Positions 34,924 to 43,424 of a DNA stretch of 64,000 bases are shown here, piece by piece. Numbering within the stretch: position 1 is the first letter of the stretch; every line of letters begins with the position of its first letter. Source of the stretch: JAIOSF01 sp963677755 (GTDB taxonomy: Bacteria; Campylobacterota; Campylobacteria; Campylobacterales; Arcobacteraceae); the NCBI GenBank assembly GCA_963677755.1, contig OY782506.1:1798001-1862000 (forward strand). Direction: 5' to 3'. The translations under genes were made by a program, and so were the position numbers. A model generated the notes under the pieces. That model was not told the DNA's origin. It made no database searches and saw only the letters and a program-made list of their open reading frames with translations.

Positions 34924-36149
34924 TAAATCCAAAAATTGTTGATTATATTTTTAGTTCTGCTTCTATTCAAAGATGGAATGACTATCCTCGAATGGTTGAT
35001 TTGGTTGAACTAGATAAACAAGCTCATAAATTTATCATCGCATTTTTTATAGCAAAACTTGAAGATGATATAAACTTCACTCACTTAATTGAAGCTGGGA
35101 TATTTGAATTTTTACGACGTGTAGTTGTAACAGATATTCGTCCAGATGTCTTTAGAAAGGCCTTGCAAAAAAAAGGTGCAGAGATAAATAATTGGGTGAT
35201 AGGAAAACTAGAAAACAGTTTACAGGATATAGAAGAAGGTCTTTTTTTACAAAAATTTAAAGAGTACTTGAATGATGAAACTATGTATAAAAAAGAAAGA
35301 TTTGTTTTAAAAGCAGCTTCTTATCTTGCAACAAAATGGGAATTTGGCATTGTATATCAAACAAGTCAATTTTTAAATGATATTGATGAAGTTAAAAAAG
35401 AGGTTGATGCTGAAATTGAAGATTATTATGAACTTATAGGGGTTCGTAAAATTGCCCTTAATAAAAAATTAGCAAAAGTTGTAGATTTAAGTGGAAGACT
35501 TCGATTTCAAAAAAGATGGGCGCAAACTCCAAGAATACCTGAAACATCAGTTTTAGGACATATGTTAACCGTTGCAATTTTTGGATATTTTTATTCACTT
35601 AAAATCAATGCTTGTGATAAAAGGATTCAAAATAACTTTTTTGTAGCTTTATTTCATGATTTACCAGAAGCACTTACAAGAGATATAATTAGTCCTGTCA
35701 AATATAGTGTAGATGAATTAGCAGATATAATTGCAGAATATGAAGTAAGTCAAATCGAAGATAAAATTATGCCGTATATACCTGTTACTCTTAAAAAAGA
35801 ATTTTCATATATATTGGGACTCGATAACAATAACTTGAAAGATGAATTTGAAAATAAAATCATTGAAAAAGATACTATACTTACAGTGAAAGATATGTCT
35901 AAGTATAACCTTGATAAATATAATCCAATTGATGGGAAAGCATTAAAACAATGTGATAAACTCTCTGCTTTTATTGAAGCTAGTTTATCTATTTCTCATG
36001 GTATCAAATCAAAAGAATTATTAACTGGGAAAAAACAAATTATTGCATCTTTACAAGAGGTTCAAGGTGTTGATTTCAAAGCAATTGCAAATTCAATTGA
36101 TGAAGAATTTTGTACAACAGGGAAAACCCAAACAACAATGGAGTTATAA
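34920..36149 (+). CDS. HD-domain phosphohydrolase-like protein
   Basis: The 409-residue protein has two related helical halves. The second half has a clear HD-type metal site: ETSVLGHMLTVAIF, then FVALFHDLPEALTRDI near residues 240-256, and a later D in DKLSAFIEA. It resembles YfbR-type HD nucleotidases and related proteins. The first half (SSASIQRWNDYPRMVDLVELDKQAHK) looks like a degenerate copy. Likely substrate is a nucleotide, but that is not settled by sequence. It is coupled to the small membrane protein upstream. Confidence 0.75.
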   Translation: MINPKIVDYIFSSASIQRWNDYPRMVDLVELDKQAHKFIIAFFIAKLEDDINFTHLIEAGIFEFLRRVVVTDIRPDVFRKALQKKGAEINNWVIGKLENSLQDIEEGLFLQKFKEYLNDETMYKKERFVLKAASYLATKWEFGIVYQTSQFLNDIDEVKKEVDAEIEDYYELIGVRKIALNKKLAKVVDLSGRLRFQKRWAQTPRIPETSVLGHMLTVAIFGYFYSLKINACDKRIQNNFFVALFHDLPEALTRDIISPVKYSVDELADIIAEYEVSQIEDKIMPYIPVTLKKEFSYILGLDNNNLKDEFENKIIEKDTILTVKDMSKYNLDKYNPIDGKALKQCDKLSAFIEASLSISHGIKSKELLTGKKQIIASLQEVQGVDFKAIANSIDEEFCTTGKTQTTMEL

Positions 36150-36150
36150 A

Positions 36151-36432
36151 ATGGAATTTGTCGTAATATTTTTAGCAACTTTAGTAGTTGCTTACATAAT
36201 TTTAAGAAAAACAAATCACAAACTAAAACAAACTGCTGTAAAAAAAGAGGAAATTATTACTCAATACGAAACAGAACTCAAAGCACTCTTAGAACAATAC
36301 AATGATGATTCAATAACCCAACTGGAACAGAAAAAACGATATTTAAAACAATGTAATGATGAATTATCAAGAAATATTTTTTTTACTGCTGAAGAATCTG
36401 CAAAGATTATCCAAAAACTGGCAAATATTTGA
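36151..36432 (+). CDS. Small membrane-anchored coiled-coil protein
   Basis: Starting at the ATG at 36151 (GGAG about 9 nt upstream), the 93-residue protein has one N-terminal hydrophobic helix (VVIFLATLVVAYIIL) and a Glu/Lys/Gln coiled coil. A longer frame from 36043 inside the HD gene has no ribosome site and is rejected. It lies 1 bp after the HD gene and overlaps bioD. Function unknown. Confidence 0.65.
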   Translation: MEFVVIFLATLVVAYIILRKTNHKLKQTAVKKEEIITQYETELKALLEQYNDDSITQLEQKKRYLKQCNDELSRNIFFTAEESAKIIQKLANI

Positions 36433-37046
36433 AAAAAATCTATTTTGTAACAGCAACCAATACTGATGTTGGGAAAAGTTATGCTTGTGAAGTTTTATTA
36501 AAAAAATTTGCAAAAAAGAATAAAAAAGTTGGCTATTTCAAACCTATTGAAACAGGTGTAAAAATAGTTCCCCTTGATGGAAATAGACTTTTAAAAATAG
36601 TTCAATCTTTAAACCAAAATTTTAATTTTTCTTTAAACGAAGTAGTCCCTTATCAATTTCAACTTCCAGCAGCACCTTTCATTGCAAAAAGAGATGAAAA
36701 AATAAGTATAAATAAAATCATCAACCAAGCAAAAAAAATACTTAAACAATGTGATATACTTATAGTTGAAGGTGCTGGTGGATTAATGGTACCTATTAAA
36801 AAAGACTATTTTATGATTGACTTAATCAAAAAATTTCAAAAAGAATTCAATACAGAAACAATACTAATAGCCCCCAGTAATCTAGGAAGTATCAATGATA
36901 CCCTACTTTCACAACGAGCTTTAGAAAACTACAAAATCAAATATAAGTGGTATATAAATCTTTATAAAGACAAAGAAAGCTTCGAAAAGATAACTTTGCC
37001 TTTTTATAAAGAGTATTTCGATAAAATATCCTACTTAAAAAAATAA
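36429..37046 (+). CDS. bioD: Dethiobiotin synthetase
   Basis: The 205-residue enzyme closes the ureido ring of biotin using CO2 and ATP. It shows the loop TATNTDVGKSYAC near residue 7-19, FKPIETGV near 38, and VEGAGGLMVP near 115. It begins at a TTG that overlaps the previous stop codon, and the frame fits the family N-terminus (MKKIYFVTATNTDVGKS). No other biotin genes are in the window. Confidence 0.92.
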   Translation: MKKIYFVTATNTDVGKSYACEVLLKKFAKKNKKVGYFKPIETGVKIVPLDGNRLLKIVQSLNQNFNFSLNEVVPYQFQLPAAPFIAKRDEKISINKIINQAKKILKQCDILIVEGAGGLMVPIKKDYFMIDLIKKFQKEFNTETILIAPSNLGSINDTLLSQRALENYKIKYKWYINLYKDKESFEKITLPFYKEYFDKISYLKK

Positions 37047-37057
37047 AGGGTTTAGAC

Positions 37058-38101
37058 TTGAAAATTATATTTACATTGATATTATTTTTATCAACAATTT
37101 TTGCACAAACAACATTATGTTATAAAAACAACACACTTGAATCATCAATAGATAAAGATGTACTTTTAGATGGAGGAGAATGTTTAAGTAGCTATTCAAA
37201 AAAAGATATGCTTCGTGATGGTTGGAAACTTACTTCATACAATAGTATTAAAAAAGATGATACTTATAATCACATATTTGTATTTTCTAAAGAAGATAGT
37301 TCAACACAAAGAACATTACCAAAGTTATATTACAAAAAAACTTACACTAAAATTCACGATACTACAGAAAATACTGCAAAAATCAATCTTGCATACCTTA
37401 AAGTAGGACAAAGTGGTGCAATTGTACAAAAAGTTGGTAGTAATTATCTTATTGTCTCTTCTGCTGTAGTAACAGATAGTAATAAAGAGGGTTCAACTCT
37501 TAAGTTTGTTGATATTGATTTATTACAACAAGAAGCTCTTCCTACATCAAAGTTAAAACCTCAAAATGGTGACACTTTTGTACTCAATCACCTTTATAAT
37601 ACAAGTTTACTTATAGTACCAAATACAAAAGCAAAAAAAATGGTATTAGACAACTATAAAAAACAAAACTTTTTAAGTGAAGATTTTTTTGCTTCTTATT
37701 TAAAACTTCATAATACTCCTATACCATTACAAGAAGATATTACTAACTTTTGTAAAAAACAACAAATAGGAACTATTTATTTAGTGATAAAAAATAAACT
37801 TTATATTTTAGATGCGTTATCATTTAGTATTATAGATACAATTGATGTGGCTGTAAATAGTAGCTTAACACAAATGCCATTTTTAACAAAAATAGAAGAT
37901 ATTGAAGAGGGAATTTTAGGTGGTGATTTTGGACTGAGTACTGTAGTTGAGCTTGCTTCAAAAATAAATCTTTATGATCCAAATTATAATCCAAATGCTA
38001 CTAGTGCTGCTTCAGATAAACAAAATATTGAGACTATTGATAAAGACGCAAAATTTGAGGATTATAATAAACACTATTTAAATATGCTAGGAAAACTATA
38101 A
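37058..38101 (+). CDS. Exported PgbA-like (plasminogen-binding N-domain) protein
   Basis: The 347-residue protein starts at a TTG with AAAGGG upstream and has a signal peptide (residues 1-16). The central YLKVGQSGAIVQKVGSNYLI and SAVVTDS segments match the N-terminal domain of Helicobacter PgbA/PgbB as I recall it. That name comes from plasminogen binding in H. pylori and may not hold here; the domain is widespread in Campylobacterota. Two cysteine pairs lie in the mature part. It is coupled to glcD by overlapping stop and start codons. Confidence 0.65.
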   Translation: MKIIFTLILFLSTIFAQTTLCYKNNTLESSIDKDVLLDGGECLSSYSKKDMLRDGWKLTSYNSIKKDDTYNHIFVFSKEDSSTQRTLPKLYYKKTYTKIHDTTENTAKINLAYLKVGQSGAIVQKVGSNYLIVSSAVVTDSNKEGSTLKFVDIDLLQQEALPTSKLKPQNGDTFVLNHLYNTSLLIVPNTKAKKMVLDNYKKQNFLSEDFFASYLKLHNTPIPLQEDITNFCKKQQIGTIYLVIKNKLYILDALSFSIIDTIDVAVNSSLTQMPFLTKIEDIEEGILGGDFGLSTVVELASKINLYDPNYNPNATSAASDKQNIETIDKDAKFEDYNKHYLNMLGKL

Positions 38102-39489
38102 TGATTGAAAAATCTCATTTAGACACTTTTATAAACATAGTTGGAAAAGAAAATGTGAAAAGTGATAAAGCACACTTAATCGCATATTGTTATGATGCTA
38201 CAAAAACAAGATTTGAACCTGATGCAGTCGTATTTCCTAGAGATGAACAAGAGATAAGTAAGCTACTCAAATACTGTAATGAACATAAAATCATAATCGT
38301 TCCAAGAGGTGCGGGGAGTGGATTTACAGGGGGAGCACTTCCAGCAAGTGGTGGAATCATACTAAGTTTAGAACGTCATATGAATCAACTACTAGAAATT
38401 GATATGCAAAATATGGTGGCAGTCGTACAACCAGGGCTTATCAATATGCAACTACAAAAAGCTGTTGAAGAAGTTGGACTATTTTACCCACCAGACCCAG
38501 CGAGTGAAGAGTATAGTACACTTGGTGGAAATGTAAGTGAAAATGCAGGTGGAATGAGAGCTGCTAAATATGGAATCACAAAAGATTATGTGATGGCATT
38601 ACGAGCAGTTTTACCAAATGGTGATATTATCCAAGCTGGGAAAAAAACTATCAAAGATGTTGCTGGATACAATATAGCAGGTATATTAACTGCAAGTGAA
38701 GGAACACTCGCTGTAATAACAGAAATTACACTAAAGCTTATTCCAAAACCAAAACACAAACAAACATATATGGGAATCTTTCCTGATGTTACAAGTGCTA
38801 TGAATGCTGTATTTAAATCATTAGCAAGTGGTGCAAATCCTGTTGCTATGGAATTTTTAGATGCTTTAGTTATCCAAGCATTAAGAGAAAAATTAAATGT
38901 GGATTTACCAGAACATGCTGGAGCTGTTTTAGTTGGAGATGTAGATGGAAACTTAACTGATGAAGTAAAATTCCAACTTGAAACTTTAGAGACTTCATTT
39001 AAAGAAAATGGTGCAACAGATTTTATAGTAGCAGTAGATGATACACATGCAAAAGAGTTATGGTACGCAAGAAGAAATGCAAGTCCATCTATTACAATCT
39101 TTGGAACTAAAAAATTAAATGAAGATATATCAGTTCCTAGAAGTAAATTACCAGAAGCTTTAGAAAAGATTTATAAAATCGGCGATAAATATGGTTTACA
39201 GGTTCCTTGTTTTGGTCATGCTGGAGATGGAAATATTCATGTAAATGTTATGGTAAAAGATAAAGATAACGCTCAACAAATGGAACAAGGACACAAAGCT
39301 ATTGAAGAGATTTTTCAGCTAGTAGTTGATATGGGTGGAACTTTAAGTGGTGAACACGGTATTGGAACTGCAAAAGCTCCATATATGAATATTGCATTTA
39401 ACCAAGCAGAGATGAATTTATTTAAAAATATCAAAAAAGCATTTGACCCAAATAATATTCTTAATCCATTTAAAATGGGTTTAGAATAA
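38101..39489 (+). CDS. glcD: FAD-linked oxidase, GlcD-type
   Basis: The 462-residue flavoprotein belongs to the vanillyl-alcohol-oxidase fold and oxidises a 2-hydroxy acid such as glycolate or D-lactate. Visible are VPRGAGSGFTGGALP for FAD phosphate binding, GGNVSENAGGMRAAKYG, VPCFGHAGDGNIHVN, and LSGEHGIGTAKAPYM near the C-terminus. The usual GlcE and GlcF partners are not adjacent, so the electron acceptor is unknown. The start overlaps the previous stop. Confidence 0.9.
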   Translation: MIEKSHLDTFINIVGKENVKSDKAHLIAYCYDATKTRFEPDAVVFPRDEQEISKLLKYCNEHKIIIVPRGAGSGFTGGALPASGGIILSLERHMNQLLEIDMQNMVAVVQPGLINMQLQKAVEEVGLFYPPDPASEEYSTLGGNVSENAGGMRAAKYGITKDYVMALRAVLPNGDIIQAGKKTIKDVAGYNIAGILTASEGTLAVITEITLKLIPKPKHKQTYMGIFPDVTSAMNAVFKSLASGANPVAMEFLDALVIQALREKLNVDLPEHAGAVLVGDVDGNLTDEVKFQLETLETSFKENGATDFIVAVDDTHAKELWYARRNASPSITIFGTKKLNEDISVPRSKLPEALEKIYKIGDKYGLQVPCFGHAGDGNIHVNVMVKDKDNAQQMEQGHKAIEEIFQLVVDMGGTLSGEHGIGTAKAPYMNIAFNQAEMNLFKNIKKAFDPNNILNPFKMGLE

Positions 39490-39502
39490 TTTAGGTAACT
39501 CA

Positions 39503-40252
39503 TTGAAAGAGTGGATTAAAAAGGTATATAATTTTTTTGATGATGATATACCTTATCACTCAGCAAGTTTAAGTTTTTTTACAATTTTTTCAATACTTCC
39601 TCTTTTGGCTTTACTTATTGTTGTTGTATCTAGCTTATCTTCTTTTGAACAACACTCCCAGTTACTTATGTCTTATATTGTAGATTTCATTAATCCTACA
39701 CATTCTGATACTATTGCAAAATTTTTAGATAAGTTTTTACAAAATACAGACAAGTTAGGACCTATTGGAATATTTTATCTACTTTTTGTATTTACTATGT
39801 TTTTCAGAGATTATGAACATATTATCAATAAGATTTACAAAACTGAAACAAGAGCTGTATACAAGCTTTTTTTTCTTTATCTTAGTTTTTTAGTTTTAAT
39901 TCCAATACTATTTGTAGTGTATATTTTAGTATCTACATTTCTTACATTTACATTTTCTGGACATATTTTTGCATTTATATTCTTATGGGTAGTATTTATA
40001 GCTTTATTTGTCCTCTCAGCAAATACAAAAGTGAAATTTTTAGCAGCTTCCGTATCTAGTTTGATTACCATTATTGCATTAAGTATTACAAAAAGTTTGT
40101 TTGGATATTATGTCAATGTAAATACAACCTATACTACTATTTACGGTTCATTTAGTGTAATACTATTTTTCTTTTTATGGATATATATATCTTGGAATAT
40201 ATACCTCTACGGAACCAAAATATGTTGTATTTTAAACCAAAGGGATTTATAA
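39503..40252 (+). CDS. YihY/BrkB-family inner-membrane protein
   Basis: The 249-residue protein has six hydrophobic helices and the family start DDIPYHSASLSFFTIFSILP, and ends with the YGSFSVILFFFLWIYISWNIYLYG segment. These proteins were once called RNase BN in error; their function is uncertain. It begins at a TTG (39503) with TTTAGG upstream, since no ATG is available before the conserved region. It is 13 bp past glcD and 1 bp before fliP. Confidence 0.85.
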   Translation: MKEWIKKVYNFFDDDIPYHSASLSFFTIFSILPLLALLIVVVSSLSSFEQHSQLLMSYIVDFINPTHSDTIAKFLDKFLQNTDKLGPIGIFYLLFVFTMFFRDYEHIINKIYKTETRAVYKLFFLYLSFLVLIPILFVVYILVSTFLTFTFSGHIFAFIFLWVVFIALFVLSANTKVKFLAASVSSLITIIALSITKSLFGYYVNVNTTYTTIYGSFSVILFFFLWIYISWNIYLYGTKICCILNQRDL

Positions 40253-40253
40253 A

Positions 40254-40991
40254 ATGAAAATTAAATTTATATTATTACTACTGTGCTTTTTTTCTCCTGC
40301 ATTATTTGGTGCAGAAGATACACCACTTGTAAATCTCTCTGTAGCAGCGGTTGAAAATCCAGCACAATTTGTAAAAACAATCAATATTGCTATTATCTTA
40401 ATGCTATTTGTACTAGCACCTACCCTACTTCTTATGGCTACTAGTTTTACAAGACTTATTATAGTTTTTGGACTTTTAAGACAAGCATTAGGTTTACAAC
40501 AATCACCACCAAATCAGGTTATTATATCTCTTAGTTTAATTTTAACATTTTTTATAATGGAACCTTATGCAAAACAAGCTTGGGAAAATGGAATTCAACC
40601 ATATATGAATGAAACTATTAATTATGAAGTTGCTTTTGATGAATCTGTTGGTCCTTTTAAAGAGTTTATGATAAAAAATACAAGAGAAAAAGATTTAGCA
40701 CTTTTTTATAGGATTAAAAACCAAGAGAATCCAAAAAATATTGCAGATGTTCCATTAACTCTTCTTATGCCTGCATTTGTTGTAAGTGAACTTAGAACAG
40801 CATTTGAGATAGGTTTTTTAGTATTTTTACCTTTTTTGGTTATTGATATTATTGTTGCTTCTATTTTAATGAGTTTAGGTATGATGATGTTGCCCCCTGT
40901 AATGATTTCTCTTCCTATTAAACTCATCTTTTTTATTATTGTTGATGGTTGGCATTTAATTATAGGAAATTTGGCACAATCTTTTAAATGA
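40254..40991 (+). CDS. fliP: Flagellar export apparatus protein FliP
   Basis: The 245-residue protein forms the export gate core with FliQ and FliR in the flagellar type III system. It has a signal peptide (residues 1-19), ATSFTRLIIVFGLLRQALGLQQSPPNQV, and a C-terminal MLPPVMISLPIKLIFFIIVDGW. The other flagellar genes are not adjacent, as is usual in Campylobacterota where they are scattered. With the chemoreceptors in this window it implies motility. Confidence 0.96.
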   Translation: MKIKFILLLLCFFSPALFGAEDTPLVNLSVAAVENPAQFVKTINIAIILMLFVLAPTLLLMATSFTRLIIVFGLLRQALGLQQSPPNQVIISLSLILTFFIMEPYAKQAWENGIQPYMNETINYEVAFDESVGPFKEFMIKNTREKDLALFYRIKNQENPKNIADVPLTLLMPAFVVSELRTAFEIGFLVFLPFLVIDIIVASILMSLGMMMLPPVMISLPIKLIFFIIVDGWHLIIGNLAQSFK

Positions 40992-41038
40992 CAATGTTCT
41001 ATAAAACTCAAAACAACTCTTTTTTGCATAGTTTTTTT

Positions 41039-41066
41039 TAAAGTCTCTTTTTATGAGACTTTTTTA
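41039..41066 (+). terminator. Intrinsic terminator after fliP
   Basis: AAGTCTC (41041-41047) pairs with GAGACTT (41055-41061) around TTTTTAT, followed by a T run. It ends the long folD-to-fliP unit. Confidence 0.8.
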
Positions 41067-41187
41067 AGACTTAATCCTTTTTTTTGTATATTTTCAAAAT
41101 AATCACTAGATTTATTACTATTATCTTTACTTATATTAAAAATTAATATATAATTATTTATATTATCGTTATATAAAAGGATTTGTT

Positions 41188-41511
41188 ATGAGTATAGATG
41201 AAAACAATTTTGAACATAAAGTTTCACTAGCTAGAAATAGTCAAGATATAAATATCTTAAAAAAATTAAAGAGTGATATCTCTGCTATCATTAGAAAGTC
41301 TGTTGCACAAAATCTACATACTACAAAAGAGTTGATAGATGATCTTGTTTTTGACCCTGTACTCAATGTATCTTTTATTGCAACAAAACACCCTAATTGT
41401 ACCGTTCAGAGAGAATTTTCAGATACAAATCACCCTTGTGTTCATTGTAAAAATGATTTTATAAAAATAGAAAACTGTAATAGTTGTAAAAAACTCGCTA
41501 ATTTTAACTAA
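41188..41511 (+). CDS. LRV/HEAT-like small protein with a cysteine cluster
   Basis: The 107-residue protein has two or three helical repeats (LARNSQDINILKKLKSD, IIRKSVAQNLHTTKELID, FDPVLNVSFIATKHPN), which match the R-x-x-V-A-x-N-x-x-T pattern of leucine-rich repeat variant (LRV) proteins. The C-terminus has C84-x2-C87 and C97-x2-C100 plus C71. Some LRV proteins carry an iron-sulphur cluster next to the repeats, so metal or cluster binding is plausible. AAAGGA precedes the ATG. It is monocistronic. Confidence 0.65.
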   Translation: MSIDENNFEHKVSLARNSQDINILKKLKSDISAIIRKSVAQNLHTTKELIDDLVFDPVLNVSFIATKHPNCTVQREFSDTNHPCVHCKNDFIKIENCNSCKKLANFN

Positions 41512-41521
41512 TACTTATATT

Positions 41522-42118
41522 TTAAAATTGTTTTTTTAACTCTATTCTTAAATATCGAGGAAATTCTTCAACAATATCTTTATCTATGGATAGAGGAAAA
41601 TTCTTGATGATATTTTCTTTATTTTTTTCAAACAGCTTTTCATTCCCATCTATAAATTTCAATTGTTCATACTCACCAGACTTCAAAAGAGTAAGTCTAA
41701 TTTTTAAATACTCTTCTTTTGTGCTATTAGTATCTAGTGTATAATCTATATTTTTAGAGATTTGTTCTTCTGTGTTAGATAAGAATTCTTTTAATTTTTT
41801 AATATCAACTTTTTTTTCTCTACTTTCATCAATTGTTTTTTTTTCTTCAATCTTATCTATATCTGTAGTTTTTTCTTCTACTATATTTTTTTTCTCTTGT
41901 TTCTCTTCTTTTGTTGTATTTGATTCCTCTACAATAATTATAGTATTTTTAGGTTCTTCTATTTTTTGTTTCACTACAGAATATTGATTTTCATTTTTTA
42001 CCACAACTTCTTTGTTGAGAAAAAAGTTTGAGACTACGTAATAGATAGTTGTTATAACTACTATTACAATTAATAAAATAAACATATCTTCAAAAAATCT
42101 TTTTGTACTACCTCTCAT
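41522..42118 (-). CDS. TonB/TolA-like single-span protein
   Basis: The 198-residue protein has an N-terminal membrane helix (about residues 13-33), a Lys/Glu-rich low-complexity linker (to about residue 115), and a small C-terminal domain with EEYLKIRLTLLKSGEYEQL and an FPRYLRIELKKQF end. This layout is that of TonB or TolA, but the C-terminal domain lacks a clear TonB motif and no ExbB/D adjoins it. It lies 9 bp after xseB. Function is not assigned. Confidence 0.5.
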   Translation of the reverse strand: MRGSTKRFFEDMFILLIVIVVITTIYYVVSNFFLNKEVVVKNENQYSVVKQKIEEPKNTIIIVEESNTTKEEKQEKKNIVEEKTTDIDKIEEKKTIDESREKKVDIKKLKEFLSNTEEQISKNIDYTLDTNSTKEEYLKIRLTLLKSGEYEQLKFIDGNEKLFEKNKENIIKNFPLSIDKDIVEEFPRYLRIELKKQF

Positions 42119-42127
42119 AATAAAGCC

Positions 42128-42322
42128 TTATTGTGAAAGTTCTTGAAACTCTAGCTTAGCTTCATCTAAAAGCTTCTGCGCTGCTTCTAATTCTTTTAAT
42201 CCAGATTTATATACCTCTACACTTTTACTTAATGTTATCTCTGGGTCAACTAACTTTTCAAGTAATTTTTGTGCCTCTTGAATTTTATGTTCAAACGAAA
42301 CTTTCTCTTGGTTCTCACTCAT
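42128..42322 (-). CDS. xseB: Exodeoxyribonuclease VII small subunit
   Basis: The 64-residue helical protein matches the family: VSFEHKIQEAQKLLEKL and SVEVYKSGLKELEAAQKLLDEAK. It binds the XseA subunit to form exonuclease VII, which cuts single-stranded DNA ends. xseA is not in the window. It overlaps metX by 8 bp. Confidence 0.88.
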   Translation of the reverse strand: MSENQEKVSFEHKIQEAQKLLEKLVDPEITLSKSVEVYKSGLKELEAAQKLLDEAKLEFQELSQ

Positions 42323-43424
42323 ATTTACCCTCCAACATTTGTATTATTTTGTCTTCAAACTTTTCTACTTCTACTAAAAATGCATCATGCCCATAATCAC
42401 TTTCAATCATATCATAAGTACATCTATCACCATTACCTATATCATCCATAATCGTTTTTATCTCTTCCATCTCACTTGGAAAAAATAGCATATCTCCACT
42501 AAATGATATAAGATGTAATTTAGATTTTATAAGTCCTAAAACATCCTCTAATTTATCGCTATTTCTTGCCGCATCAAAGATATTAATTGTTTTTACAATG
42601 TACAAGTAACTTAATGGATCAAAGTTATGTGGAAAATTATAACCATTATATTCTAAATATCTCTCAACTTCAAATCGACCAAACAATTCATATAATCCAT
42701 CTTGTGCTACATAGTTTCGTCCAAACTTATCATTCATAGAACCTGTTGCCAAATAAGATATATGCCCAGCCATTCGCCCTACAGCTAAACCTTTTAATCC
42801 ATTTTCTTGGATATCTTTAGGATCATAATATCCATCTTTAAACTCTGGGTCATTACGAATTGCTTCCATAGTTACTTTATTAAATGCAATTGCCCATGGT
42901 CGTGTGTATGCAGTAGTTGCCATTGGGATAATAATATCTGCAAAATCTGGATACTCTATTGCATAACATAACGCTTGCATACCCCCCATGCTTCCACCAA
43001 CTACCGCCTTTACATGAGATATCCCTAACTTTTCAAAAAGTGATATTTGTGCTTTGACAATATCACTAATAGTTAAAACGGGAAATTTAAATCTATAAGC
43101 TTGCCCATGTTTGTCTAAACTCATAGGCCCAGTTGAACCAAAACAAGAACCAATATTATTTGTAGCAATTACAAAATATTTTGTAGTATCAATAGCTTTT
43201 CCATCTCCTATTAAACTATCCCAATATCCAGGTTTTCTATCACCATCATAAAAACCAGCTGCATGGTGAGAACCAGTTAAGGCATGAGTAATAACAATAA
43301 TATTTGATTTATCTGCATTTAATTCCCCATAAGTCTCATACATGATCTCATAAGACTCTAATAATCGTCCACTCTCTAAATACAGTGGTTTATTAAATAC
43401 AGCTTTGTTTGTTACTATTTTCAA
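42315..43424 (-). CDS. metX: Homoserine O-acetyltransferase
   Basis: The 369-residue alpha/beta-hydrolase-fold enzyme acetylates homoserine in methionine synthesis. It shows ALTGSHHAAG for the oxyanion region, the nucleophile serine in GGSMGGMQAL, and SDYGHDAFLVE with the catalytic histidine. It is preceded by the sulfhydrylase gene with no gap, so the two form a methionine operon. No SAM riboswitch is seen upstream. Confidence 0.93.
   Translation of the reverse strand: MKIVTNKAVFNKPLYLESGRLLESYEIMYETYGELNADKSNIIVITHALTGSHHAAGFYDGDRKPGYWDSLIGDGKAIDTTKYFVIATNNIGSCFGSTGPMSLDKHGQAYRFKFPVLTISDIVKAQISLFEKLGISHVKAVVGGSMGGMQALCYAIEYPDFADIIIPMATTAYTRPWAIAFNKVTMEAIRNDPEFKDGYYDPKDIQENGLKGLAVGRMAGHISYLATGSMNDKFGRNYVAQDGLYELFGRFEVERYLEYNGYNFPHNFDPLSYLYIVKTINIFDAARNSDKLEDVLGLIKSKLHLISFSGDMLFFPSEMEEIKTIMDDIGNGDRCTYDMIESDYGHDAFLVEVEKFEDKIIQMLEGKYE

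Noticed and set aside
36043..36150. Longer N-terminus for the small coiled-coil protein at 36151
   Set aside because: The upstream ATG lies deep in the HD gene with no ribosome site, whereas the ATG at 36151 is followed at once by a membrane helix and has GGAG before it.
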